Shown here: positions 1 to 11,649 of the stretch, piece after piece | How the letters are laid out: each line of letters starts with the position of its first letter | Position numbering within the stretch: position 1 is the first letter of the stretch | Origin: Coptis chinensis | Taxonomy: Eukaryota > Streptophyta > Magnoliopsida > Ranunculales > Ranunculaceae | NCBI GenBank assembly: GCA_015680905.1 | Contig: CM027379.1 | Coordinates: forward strand, 95,903,001 to 95,967,000 | Length of the DNA: 64,000 nt | Direction of reading: 5' to 3' | Translations under genes and position numbers: made by a program | Notes under the pieces: model-generated | The model's input: the letters and a program-made list of their open reading frames with translations, nothing else | What the model was told of the DNA's origin: nothing | The model's database searches: none

Positions 1-710
1 GGGCAGGAATCTTTAGGATAGAGGACCAAGGGGAATATAACGTAGCCCTTGGTAGCCTGTCCATGAACATAGGCACTGTTATGTTTTAGATCATGCTAAA
101 AATTAGAGGGGAATGGCGTTATTCTTCTGCGAATGACGAAACTTGTGATATTTTCCTTGCTTTAGCTGGGGGACGTATGCTCTATGATATTCCCCAGACC
201 TTAATGTCTAGTTTAGCACGAGCCCATAGCATGAGGCATAAGTACCTTCTTATGCCTATTTTAGTTTGTTGTATTATGTTATGTTTCTTCCCTATTTTTT
301 GTACCCATTTCACGGATTGGGTTGGAGTCAACATTGTGCGTCCCACCAACTGCATTATTCATTCTTTTCGTGCAATGACTTGGTCAGGATGGAGGCTACA
401 ACCTCATTTGGTTGCCCCCTACACCCCATCCGACCAAGTGGCGCTGAATTGGTTAGCGATTGTAGATGATAAATGGCATGAAACCTGGCAAATCATCATG
501 GCATGGCAGGATGCGAAGGAACCTCATTTCTTTATAGAAGAGGTTGACAACGTTTAAACACGGGAGATAAGGTAAGTTTTTATTTTCAGTTAGTGTCTGC
601 TTATGTCCCAAACAATTTGATTATTGTAACCCCATAACGGGTGGAACTCATATAAAGTTGCGTCTGTTTTTATTTATCTATATTAGTATGTTTAACTTTA
701 TCTTGCAGAT
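1..710 (+). mobile_element. Ty3-type LTR element, left part in window
   Basis: This looks like the internal 3' region of a + strand Ty3/gypsy-type element whose remaining 3' part and LTR lie at 7710-10958. The two parts are separated by the - strand element at 711-7709, which is flanked by the same five bases (cagat at 706-710 and 7710-7714). The 5' end of the element is outside the window. An open frame at 93-557 (154 codons) carries a hydrophobic stretch and a W/H-rich tail; it resembles the poorly defined extra proteins often found in plant retroelements, but I cannot name the family. The element is a fossil. Confidence 0.5.
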
Positions 711-2488
711 TGATAGGAAATTCACCGACCTAAATTAACAGGCTAATTAAATCCTACTTTAATAATAATAATACTCGCAAGTGCACGAGGTCTATTGTAA
801 TAGGTGTGCAAGAACGAGGTTGATCCCACAGGGATTGCTTTTTAGGAACAACTGAGTACTAACTTATTATTTATCCTAATTCGAACAATGTTGTTTTAGA
901 GAAAGTTGGAATTAACTACTACTAACACAATTTAACTAAACTAATATCTATGAAAACAGTTAAAATTAAACGAACGATTGGAGAGAAATACTAGGACTTT
1001 AGATTCCGTCGCTAAACCTTTTAGTAAATATTTTAAGACTAGGTTTCAATGTTTCAAATTAATACGAGAAACATCCGAATGAGAATTCAGTGTTTTTCAG
1101 GATTTTATCGTGACAACACTATTTTTACATAAAAGCATCTTTCAAAATTCAACACTAAAGATCAAACGTAAAAGATTACTCGTCTTTTTACGGCACGAAT
1201 AATATCTAAATTTAATATTTGCAATTAAATCAAGCTTTGATCAATAACAATATATATTCAAACGACTAAGGATGCATGACATACAAAGTGAAAGAATAAA
1301 CTACTATCAATCGTGAATATATTGAACGAAGATTAATCGGTTAACATCTAAGTGAAATCATCAAAACCCAAACTCAAAATAATAACATCAAGGCTAGGGC
1401 TTCATCTTAGCCCTAGCTAATAGTTTAGCAGCACATAATAATCGAATAGTAAACGAAACAAATGGTAGAAGAACTCATTGTCACGGTGAGCTTTTTCTCC
1501 GCAGTCTCGATTTCTTATCAAAACTCCAGTTCACTGTACTGCTCCAAACCCCGGCCTCAAAAGATGTAACCTATTTCAGCTTTGTGAGACGCCTCTCCTG
1601 TTCTCCTTCTTCTTCTCTCTCGAGCTCTCTCTCCTATTTCTCTCTTTCTTTTCTATTTCTTTCCTGCGTTCTCGAGAGCCCCCCCCCCCCTCCTTTTTGC
1701 TTCGACTTTGTATTTATAGGAGCTTGATTCGGGCATCCAGTGTTGGAATAGAATTCGAAAGGTTGCCCCTTTGGTGTTTGAATTGATTTGGGATTTTCTA
1801 ATTTGGTGAACTTTCCCCAACAATTTCAGGATCCGATCGGTACTCCAAGAAAAGATTTCTCTGTTCGTGAGAAACATGGAATGGTTGTAGCTATGATCAG
1901 GTAGTGCTGAGTAGCTAGGCTTATGGTGGGGTTGGCTGCGTGTTTGATTGGTTCAAGTCTCGAACTATTCTGCTGCTGGAATTAAGGGAAACTTTGATCC
2001 TGTTCGTGAGAGATGGGAGATCATGAAGGGATGATACGGTGCATCCAAGTGGATAGGAAATGGTGTGGCTATTAGTTTAACTAATAAAGGCATGTGATGG
2101 GTTCAGACATTTGCAAAGAATGTTTGAAGCTTTCTTGTTGATCACGTGGGTATACTTAAGCCCATAAGCCATGGGCCCATTTCCATTTAATTCCTTTTTA
2201 TCCCCTTTTCATTAGCCCAATGTTAAAAGGCCCAAACCAATAAATCAAGCCATCCAATGCAAACAATCTATTCACCGGTACTGGACACCTCCACTGAACA
2301 ATAAAAACCAATGTCAGCCAACCAAATCTCCAACTCATGCATTTTTGTTAGTTTTGACACATTTAATCAACTTAACTTAAATTCCTACAAAATCATCGAA
2401 AACACACTAACTAGATCAAACAAATTAAATATAACAAACTAAATAATATAAAATTGAGCGTAAATATGTAATATTTACGTACTTATCA
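711..2488 (-). repeat. Downstream LTR of the 711-7709 element
   Basis: The sequence starts TGATAGG and ends TTATCA on the + strand, giving TG/CA termini. The 1552-2488 part aligns with 6775-7709 almost base for base. On the - strand it follows directly after the purine tract at about 2490-2500. Within it lies a phrase around 770-835 (gcaagtgcacgagg and the following cccacaggga block) common in plant LTR repeats. Confidence 0.75.
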
Positions 2489-5059
2489 AATACCCCCAAA
2501 CTTATATTTTGCTAGTCCTCGAGCAAAACTAAATCTAAACTAATAACAAAAACTAAAAATCCTAACTCATTTTCGTAGGAATCACAATTACACTTAGCAT
2601 GTGCAACAAGCCTTTTAAACCCCTAGGTTTACCCTAGTGGACGAGTTTAGTCTCGTGAGAGTTTTCAGAGAAGATATTAACAAACTTCTTTTATACTATA
2701 GTGACTAAGAAATAACAGTAATATTTCCTTAATTTACCTCAGGTGTCTGTACATCTCACTAGCAAGGAATGAATAATACTTATTTTAAAACCTAAGTTAA
2801 TACATGCATGATAATCAAATCATCTAAAAATAAATAAACATGCAATGAACTATACTATGAAATGCAATGGTAGGTCCGTTTCTGAAACTTTGGAATAGTG
2901 TCCCTAAGTAGGTCCTCACAAATGTGTCATGACAAAAATACTCTGATTTTTTCACTCAGGTTTCGCTCACTCCAGTGTGCAATGGGCACACTTTTCCTCT
3001 CAATCTCAATAATGTCCAAAGGAGCCGAGGTCGATCAAAGACATCTGCCACTTACTATCACACCAACCTATTCCTAATTGAGCTAAAGGTCTTTATTAGG
3101 TGTTATGGATGGTTTAGGTGATAGTTTAAGAATAAAAGGAATGGATAAACAAAATAGACAAGTCTGAGAAAATAAAGTCTTCAAATTATGTAACTAGAAA
3201 AAGCATTGTTCTTACTTTGCTTCTATACTTTGTTTCCATCGTTAACCCTTTTGTTTTGGCTTTTAACACCTTTGATTCTGTTTTTGGAGTTCTAACTTTT
3301 TATTTTATTTCTATTCATTTTTCTTTTCTTTGGATGGAAACTTTCTTTTCTTTATTTTTCTTTTGAAGCAACTAACAAATTCTTAATTTTCCACAGGTTT
3401 TTCTCATTTCTTTTCTTTATTTCATCCTATTTCTCAAACTTATCAAATGGGTAGGCTATTTTTATTTTTTTTCTTTTTCTTTTATATAGGGTAAGGAATT
3501 TGCGGTTTATGAAAAGGCTCAGTGGGGCGACTAGCGGAAAATTATTCTTTAGGTTTGAATTTCTGGCTATATCGATCCAAAGATGGCCTAAATTCTCTTT
3601 TAGGATATGATATGGTGATCAAGCAAGTGGACGTGTAATATCTCTATTCGGAATTAACTTATCCCTTGTGTCATCACTCAGATATCAACTCATATGAGGC
3701 TTTTAGGCTAGATTCTCACAGGATATGTAAAATTAACCACTCTAACCTAGGTCTCAGAAAAATGTTGTCGAATACAATCATGATGTTCATGCAAGACGTT
3801 TATGAAAAGATGCAGAGACTATTACTTATATATTAACCTAAGTTTCTAATAACTACTCTTAATTATAATGCTAAATAAGACTTCTAGACTATAATCATCG
3901 TAGAAAAGAAAACAATACCATTATCACAAAGTGCATAGTGTAAATAATTGTTTATTTTTCGCTAAACACAAAACATTTTGTTCCCACCACCAAACTTATT
4001 GTAGACATTGTCCTCAATGTTGATATATATGTGCAAAAGAAAAAGAGAACACATGGACAAGTAAAGATAAAGGAAAGAGGTTACCAAAAAGCGCCATGAA
4101 CGAAAAATAAAGCTCGAGTCACCTGTAGAAATTAGAACCTCACAAAAGATATAATAGTGATAATATAGAAAAGGAACCAACTTACTACCACGACTAACCT
4201 GTGTCACATATCTCATTCCATAGAGTTACACGCCTCCAAAAAGACGAAGAAAAGGTGCTAAAGTGGAATGCATGAGATATGTGAAAGGTACACAAGACTC
4301 AAAAATAAAAACATGGGTTGCCTCCCACAAGCGCTACAGTTAACGTCTCTAGCAGACGAATGCTTCACACAACTGATCAGTGCTATGAGTGCTATGAGTT
4401 GGTTTTACAAAAATCGGTTCAGTGTGCATGGAGAAGCCTGAGCGCGCGCGCGTTCAGTTTTGTCTTACCCAAGGCGTGACTACGCTCATGCCGTTTTTGT
4501 GACAAAAATTTTCAGAGAAAAGTCCAGTGTTGGTGTCAGACAATGCTATGACACGTGGCTTTTCTGGAAAAATTTCAACAAAGTTTACTCTGTATTTTCA
4601 ATATTTCATAAATATAAAACCTATCATAACTCATCAGATACCACTCAAATTTCAACCAGATAATAGTCAAGTATTCCAATCTCAAGCAAAAGATCATGCA
4701 ATGTTCAATGTAGAAATTGCCACCCCCAAACTGAAATAAAACACACCCAACCATGTATCACTTAATAAGATATGCAAATGCAAGGAACGGTAAGTAAACA
4801 TGAGACCATGCAGCTAACAGATAGTAATAATGCCATCAGATTTTCGTAAATCCGACAACCCTTTCAAATCATCTTTTCGTACCCAAACGGCACGGACCTT
4901 AGCTAAATTGTATATAGGTTATGTATATTTATATTTCACTCCCATTTTCTTACCATGATTCCTAGGAAAATTATAATCACATCTCATAGGTCTATTGGAT
5001 AAACTAGATATAACAACATCATTAGCATGGTTATGAGATGGAGCACATGATTTTGGAAC

Positions 5060-5944
5060 CTACTTCAAAAATGATACCGTGTGATCATGACTAGTAGACT
5101 TACGCCAAACCTGAAAATTGGTTTTCTTAACATGACAATAATACTTAATATGACCTACACCTCCACAATAATAACAAATAATAGATAGCCTAGTACGATC
5201 AACATGGGAGGTGGAAGGGACATTAGCTGGTATACACCCTAGTTCTAACGAAGATGCAACTGAAGTAGAACATATAGCAAGATTAGCACAAACACGTGGA
5301 CACTCCTCAACAATCAAATTTATAGCACCACTACAAAGATTAGGAAATGTCATATTCTTCTTTAAAAGATCAAACACGGTTTCAATATCCTTTTTAGTTT
5401 CCTTAATGACGCCAAATTCACATTTCAAATAATTATTCTTAACACTAAGAGATTCATTCTCTGCCTGTAACTTGTCATCAATACACATATTTTCATTAAC
5501 TGTGGAACTCAAAACAGTGTTTTCACTTTTAAGAAATATTACCCTTTCAGCCAACCTCTCGTTATCATTAAGCAATTCATGATTTTCCTTTAAAAGTGCA
5601 ACATACAACTCATGATAATTTTCATTTGAATCACTCAACAAACTATCACTGCTAGTACTGAAACTAAGAGTGTAATCATGAGAAAGATGATCATTAGAAA
5701 TAGGACATGAAGAAGTAACATCAAGAGTATCCCTAAAACAAAAGTCTTGAGATATAGGATTCACTATCGCTCTCAGTTCCTCATCATCACTATCACTAAA
5801 GTGGTTTGGATGAACATACATGGACTCAGATAAATCAGACCAAAAATCATCATTAGGGTCATCACCCAACAGTTGGTTATTAGTCTCAACCAAATTAAGC
5901 TCATGTATATTTTCCGACTCCCCAGGTTGGTTACTTATATTCAA
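5060..5944 (-). CDS. Gag-like protein with CCHC zinc knuckle (fossil element)
   Basis: Open frame of 294 codons on the - strand inside the 711-7709 LTR element. The N-terminal third is acidic and Ser/Asp-rich, residues about 110-190 form a Leu/Glu/Asn-rich coiled coil, and near residue 260 there is a zinc knuckle CYYCGGVGHIKYYC (C-x2-C-x4-H-x4-C), the nucleic-acid-binding motif of retroelement Gag proteins. The coil-plus-knuckle layout also recalls some plant Copia Gags, so the clade cannot be set from this frame alone. No pol domain follows it before the downstream LTR. It is part of a fossil element, not a host gene. Confidence 0.6.
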   Translation of the reverse strand: MNISNQPGESENIHELNLVETNNQLLGDDPNDDFWSDLSESMYVHPNHFSDSDDEELRAIVNPISQDFCFRDTLDVTSSCPISNDHLSHDYTLSFSTSSDSLLSDSNENYHELYVALLKENHELLNDNERLAERVIFLKSENTVLSSTVNENMCIDDKLQAENESLSVKNNYLKCEFGVIKETKKDIETVFDLLKKNMTFPNLCSGAINLIVEECPRVCANLAICSTSVASSLELGCIPANVPSTSHVDRTRLSIICYYCGGVGHIKYYCHVKKTNFQVWRKSTSHDHTVSFLK

Positions 5945-6774
5945 GACATTAGGCTCTAACTGGTTTTAAAGTTCTCTCTCATTATTTATCTCCATAGATT
6001 TTACTAACTAATTGACACGAGTTTCAAGTAGTTGGGTTGCCTTATAGGTAGCTTGTGCCTCTCTCTGGTCCTCTTGCATTTTCAATAAACTTTGCATGTT
6101 CAATGTATTTTTCTCCATTTGAGCAAGAGTGTGTGCTATAGAAGATGAAAGTGTAGAAGGATTGTATGTGTTATAACTCCACATTTTTTTTAAAAAAAAA
6201 TCTAAATGCGACACTACAAAAACACAAAAAAATTATTACTAATATCTGGACAATTCACACAAATAATATCAAACAATTATATCGAATTCAATTTAAAAAT
6301 AACTTGTTTAATATTGTTGCTCCTAAACCCAAATAACACGATTTCCAGTTCTTGTGCAAAAGCACCGTCACTCGATCCATGTGTCAAAAAGGTTTTCCTA
6401 AAGAGCGGACTTAACCTGTCCTAATGCAAAATGCCTAGGGCTGGTCAAGGTGAATTATCCTTCCTACATGCAAGAAAAATTGAAAACAAACAAAACACAC
6501 AAAGTAAACAACGTTCAACCCCACAAAGGAAAGAGATGTACCTCTGGCGTGAGCCTTCGAGGGGTACTTGCGATGCCGAGTGACGACAAACAAGCAACTT
6601 CCCAAAAGTCCACAAGAAAAGCACGACTATCAGCTTTGTAAGAAAAATTCTTTAGCTTACTGCCTGCGAAAATCAAAATTAGACACGGAAACTAAGAAAT
6701 AATAAAACTACGACTAAGCTTAAACTACGAATCACGATAAATAAAACTTTAAAACTCAATTGTATTACTGCAAT

Positions 6775-7709
6775 CCCCGACCTCAAAATATGTAACCTAT
6801 TTCAGCTTTGTGAGACGCCTCTCCTGTTCTCCTTCTTCTTCTCTCTCGAGCTCTCTCTCTTGTTTCTCTCTTTCTTTTCAGTTTCTTTCCTGCGTTCTCG
6901 AGAGCCCCCCTCCTTTTCGGTTCGACTTTGTATTTATAGGAGCTTGATTCGGGCATCCAGTGTTGGAATAGAATTCGGAAGGTTGCCCTTTTAATGTTTG
7001 AATTGATTTGGGAGTTTCTAATTTGGTGAACTTTCCCCAACAATTTTGGGATTCGATCGGTACTCCAAGAAAAGATTTCTCTGTTCGTGAGAAACATGGA
7101 ATGGTTGTAGCTATGATCAGGTAGTGCTGGAGTAGCTAGGCTTATGGTGGGGTTGGCTGCGTGTTTGATTGGTTCAAGTCTCGAACTATTCTACTGCTGG
7201 AATTAAGGGAAACTTTGATCATGTTCGTGAGAGATGGGAGATCATGAAGGGATGATACGGTGCATCCAGGTGGACAAGAAATGGTGTGGCTATTAGTTTA
7301 ACTAATAAAGGCATGTGATGGGTTCAAACATTTGCAAAGAATGTTTGAAGCTTTCTTGTTGGTCACGTGGGTATACTTAAGCCCATAAGCCATGGGCCCA
7401 TTTCCATTTAATTCCTTTTTATCCTCTTGTCCTTATCCCAATGTTAAAAGGCCCAAACCAATAAATCAAGCCATCTAATGCAAACAATCTATTCACCGGT
7501 ACTGGACACCTCCACTGAACAGTAAAAACCAATGTCAGCCAACCAAATCTCCAACTCATGCATTTTCGTTAGTTTTGACACATTTAATCAACTTCACTTA
7601 AATTCCTGCAAAATCACTGAAAATACACTAACTAGATCAAACAAATTAAATATAACGGACTAAATAATATAAAATTGGGTGTAAATATGTAACATTTACA
7701 TACTTATCA
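6775..7709 (-). repeat. Upstream LTR sequence of the 711-7709 element
   Basis: It aligns closely with 1552-2488, ends TTATCA at 7709, and is followed immediately by the target repeat cagat at 7710-7714. By eye about 40 differences occur over 935 aligned bases. Confidence 0.75.
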
Positions 7710-10700
7710 CAGATGTTCCAAAATTTCACGCATTTCTATGGTATTTTTCTACCCTTTTTATTTCAATACTTTGAGGACAAAACATGCTTTTTGTTTGGGG
7801 GTGGCATGGAAACACGCGTAATTTAAGACATCTGTTAGGATATATATATGTATAATATGCACTTGTATTCTATTAAAAATTTCAAAAATTCAAAAATATA
7901 AATAAAAAGTTTATGCTATACACTTAGGAATATTGGTATTGTTTCTTTCTCTATGCTCTTAATAATCTAGAAGTTTCACGTTAGCTTTTGCATTAGAATA
8001 GTTTTTAGAAACCAGGTTAATATGTAGGTAATAATCATTGCATCTTTCTATAAATATATTGCATTAGTATCTATGATTGTTTGGCAGTAAGTTTCTGAAA
8101 TCTAGGCTAGAGTACTTATTCTACAAATCCTGTGAAAATATAGCCTAAAGCCTTATATGAGTGAAACATTTGAGAATGACACAAGGGATAAGTAAATTCC
8201 GGATAGAGAAATCACACATCCACTTACATTATCACTATACCATATCCTAAGCGAGAATTTAGGCCCTCTTTGGATCGATATAGCCAGAATTCAAACCTTA
8301 TGAAATTAATTTCCGCTAGTCGCCCCTCTGAGCCTTTCTTTAGCCTTTCATAAACCGCAAATCCTTTACCCTTTTACTAAACAAAATAAATATAAAATAA
8401 GCCTACCCACTTTTGAATGAGTCTGAGAATAAAGATGAAATGAAAAATAGAAAAGAGAAAAACTTTTGAAACCAATAATTTGTTAGTTGCTTCAAATAAG
8501 AAAAAGAAATTTCCATCCAAAGAAAAGAAAAGAAGTGAAAAGAAAATAAAAAGTTAAAACTCTAAAAATAGAATCAAAGGAGTCAAAAGCTAAAAGAAAA
8601 AAAAATGGCTAAGGATAGAAACAAAGTGTAGAAGCAAAGCAAGAGCAAGGTTTTCTCTAGTTACATAATATGAAGACTTTATTATCTCAGACTTGTCCTT
8701 TTTGAATATCAATTTCCTTCATTCTTAAAACCATCACCTAATCCCCACAACACCTAATAAAGACCTCTAGCTCAATTAGGAATAGGTTAGTGTGATAGTA
8801 AGTGGCAGATGTGTTTGATCGACTTCGGCTTCCTTGTATGTCATTGAGATGGTAAGGTAAAATGTGCTCACTGCACACTGGAGTAGCGAAACTTGAGCGA
8901 AAAAATCAGAGTATTTTTGTCTTGACTTTTATGTGAAGACCTACTTAAGGACGTTATTCCAAAGTTTCATAAACAGACCTGTTAGTGCATTTCATAGTAT
9001 TACTCATTGTATATATGTTTAATCGTAGATGATTGATTATTATGCATATATTAGCTTAGGTTTCGACTTGATTATTCTATATTCATTGCTAGTGAGATGT
9101 ATAGATAATTGAGACATAAATAAGGAAACAATAGTTTTATTTCTTAGTCGTTGTAGTATAAATGAAGATGAAGTTTGTGAGTACCTTCACTGGAAAACTT
9201 TCACGAAGCTAATACTCGTCCACTAGGGAATTCCTAGTGGTTTAAGGTCTTGTTGCATATTGTCAATGCAATTGCACTCGGCAAAACGAAATTAGTTAGA
9301 ACTCCATTTTTGGTCACTTATGCTAATTTCTCATATTTGCTTGAGGACAAGCAAAATGCTGTTTGGGGGTGGTTTGATAAGAGCCCAAAACTGTAGTTTT
9401 AACCCCTTTAACAATATCACTTTTGACCAATTATGTGATTAATAAGTAAGAGTTAGTATTGTTATCGTGTTTTTATGTATTTCAGGCATTGGAGTCGAAT
9501 ATGTGTAGAAATGTGCCCCTTTTGCCAGATAAAGGAGCAAGGGTTGGTTGCTAAGAAGTTCTATTATAAAAGGCCAAGATTCAAGGAGAAAAAGCCTTTT
9601 TAAAGCCCGGTCAAAGCTGAAAAGTCAAAGTTAACGCTGGCAGAAACAGCGCACAAAAGTTAGTAGAACTTCCGAAGGTCGTATCTTTGAACTCAGATCT
9701 CGGAATTGGGCCTACCTTACATCAAAACGACCGACTCAGAAAGATCTTTCCAATGGTTCAAGCCTTGACCAAATCAAAGGAGCAAAAGTGGATGAAAAGG
9801 CTGTTGAAGTCATTTCCAATTGAAAACTCCTTCGTGGACTAAAGTAATGAGGTTTTGGGCTTGATTTTTCCGGCCCAAAACAGGCTCCTCAGCCCATGCA
9901 CGAATTGGTGGATCTGGTCTCCTCCATATGAAAATAGAAAACTTAGCTCTTAAGCTACGGAGTTTTAGATGAGAAAAAAGTTAGTTTTGAACTTAGTTTT
10001 TACTTAGCAATTCATTTTCTAGTTAGTTTAAATTAGTGAATGATCCAAATACTTGGTTTTAATTCATTAAATTAGTTTATATAGGTTAATCTAGTTAATT
10101 GTCAATTCTATTAGTTGTTAGAACAAGTTTTGAATCTTAGAATAAAGTATTTAGTTTATATTTCAATCTTTAATTTCGAATTCAATCTTGCATTCATAGA
10201 TTTAGTCGTTTTAAATTGATAATTAGTATTCATAATTAAGTTCTAGATTAGTTTTAATTTCGGTTGTAATCTATTTTGAATCTTAGACTATTGTTAAATT
10301 AGATTAAGAAAGTTAATTAGTTATTCAATAATTACTTGGTTTGATTGTTCTTGTTAAATGATAGTATAATGATTCAAAGCTAAAACCTCCATTAGAGGGG
10401 TTTGAAGAAGCCTTGATGAAACTTGATTGTTGTTAGCGTAGAATAGTTCGTAATATTCTATTCCATTCTAGAAAGCAATTAGTTCACCATGAGAATGGGG
10501 TTGATTGTTTCACATGCTAGTTGTTAGTTGGTAGAGATTACCATGAACAATTAGGGATTAGGAAGACCCAATTGCTATGCGAAAGCATTGCAATTCGGAT
10601 TACGACAATTCTTTGCTAGCTGATTAAGTCGAATCAAGGTAGAATCAAATCTCCCTAATTCCTCCTCATATTGTCAAATTAGTAATTCCGTAGTTTGAAT

Positions 10701-10958
10701 TATTATATCTTGATTAGTTTTTACCATCATAGTATAAATTCCACAATTACTCTCACGACTTTGTTAGCTTACACGAACTAGGACACGTTATACTAAAACA
10801 AACTAGGAGTGGAATGAATTCTCTACTCCACTTATTGCAATAGCATCGAGAGTGTAGAAAACTTTGATATTATAAGCTAGGAAAAAAAGTTTTAGTTTTA
10901 CTTACGTTTGAGTTTCATCGCTTATTCGTAAGTAAAACTATCATTTTACCTTTTATCA
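7710..10958 (+). mobile_element. Ty3-type LTR element, 3' part with LTR
   Basis: Continuation of the element at 1-710. It contains two TTGAGGACAA...TTTGGGGGTGG phrases (about 7772-7806 and 9339-9372), the second being the purine tract just before the LTR, which starts TGATAAGAGCCC at 9374 and probably ends TTTTATCA at 10958. The stretch 7770-9373 is an inverted homologue of 2490-4050 in the - strand element: for example the block about 8733-8820 matches 3040-3115 in reverse complement. No coding sequence is left here. Confidence 0.6.
9374..10958 (+). repeat. LTR of the plus-strand Ty3-type element
   Basis: It begins TGATAAG directly after a purine tract (TTTGGGGGTGG). The end is set at the CA of 10958 by the TG/CA rule, with a second possible end at 10944; no partner LTR is in the window. 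A run of about 28 A residues follows at 10981-11008. Confidence 0.5.
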
Positions 10959-10976
10959 AACGTCATCTCTAAGCTT

Positions 10977-11004
<28 letters not shown>

Positions 11005-11010
<6 letters not shown>

Positions 11011-11640
11011 CTCAGCCCAGTACGCTTTAGGCTAACTGGGACAATCTTTTCTGAAACTGTCCAAGATAACACCTTCAAAGGTTTAACTATATGGACTTAT
11101 TTATATCTGAGCGTTACTACGAAATTGCTCAGTCCGATTACGCTTCAATCAGGTTATTCAACAAAATTGTCATTTTATATATATTCTGAGTATGGCAACA
11201 TGCTCAGCCCGGTTGTATCTATTCAACCGAGTTATTCTACAATGCAATTCTATTAGTGAATCACCAAACATCAATTCCTTACCAATTCTATTTCTTTTTA
11301 TATTATGCTGGTGAAAATACCCAATTTTACCAGTATACACAGTAAACTTTCTTATTCAACACTACACGTGAATCGTATCCATATGTAGTGTTGGGGGCGG
11401 TAGTATATAGCTTTGCTAATATTCATGTCAATACTTTTCAAGTTCTATTTTATTGCCAAGCCGCTGTTGAAGATTTTTCATTTCAGAAAAGTCCATGGCT
11501 TCGCTGTACAGGTAACATCATGGTAATTCAAGATAACTAAAATGCATGAGCCTTCAAAATATCCTTACAGGCAACATCATGGTAATTCAAGATAACTAAA
11601 GTGTAGGAGCCTTCAAAATATCCGAACTACAAATGGAAGA
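11005..11640. repeat. Short imperfect repeats, no gene
   Basis: Three related phrases of the type CTCAG-CC-GGTT...TTATTC occur at about 11010-11040, 11128-11160 and 11200-11238. A tandem duplication of about 61 bp lies at about 11510-11632 (acatcatggtaattcaagat in both units). I see no coding potential here; it may be non-coding sequence of the neighbouring fossil element. Confidence 0.45.
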
Positions 11641-11649
11641 TACATAATA

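Larger units (their letters stand above)
711..7709 (-). mobile_element. Ty3-type LTR element, minus strand, nested
   Basis: The element is bounded by TG/CA ends and by a perfect 5-bp target repeat (cagat, 706-710 and 7710-7714). Read on the - strand, the upstream LTR sequence is at 6775-7709, a Gag-like frame at 5060-5944 (with a smaller N-terminal-like frame at 6008-6214), a GGGAGGCAACCCA-type motif near 4320 as in many Tat/Athila-like elements, a purine tract TTTGGGGGT at about 2490-2500 and the downstream LTR at 711-2488. No protease, reverse transcriptase or integrase is visible, so it is non-autonomous or broken. LTR divergence counted by eye is roughly 4-5 percent, suggesting an insertion in the low millions of years. 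Clade assignment is tentative. Confidence 0.75.

Noticed and set aside
11362-11393. Inverted pair cactaca...tgtagtg that looks like CACTA ends
   Set aside because: The ends are only 18 bases apart, with no target repeat; it is a chance hairpin or part of the neighbouring fossil.
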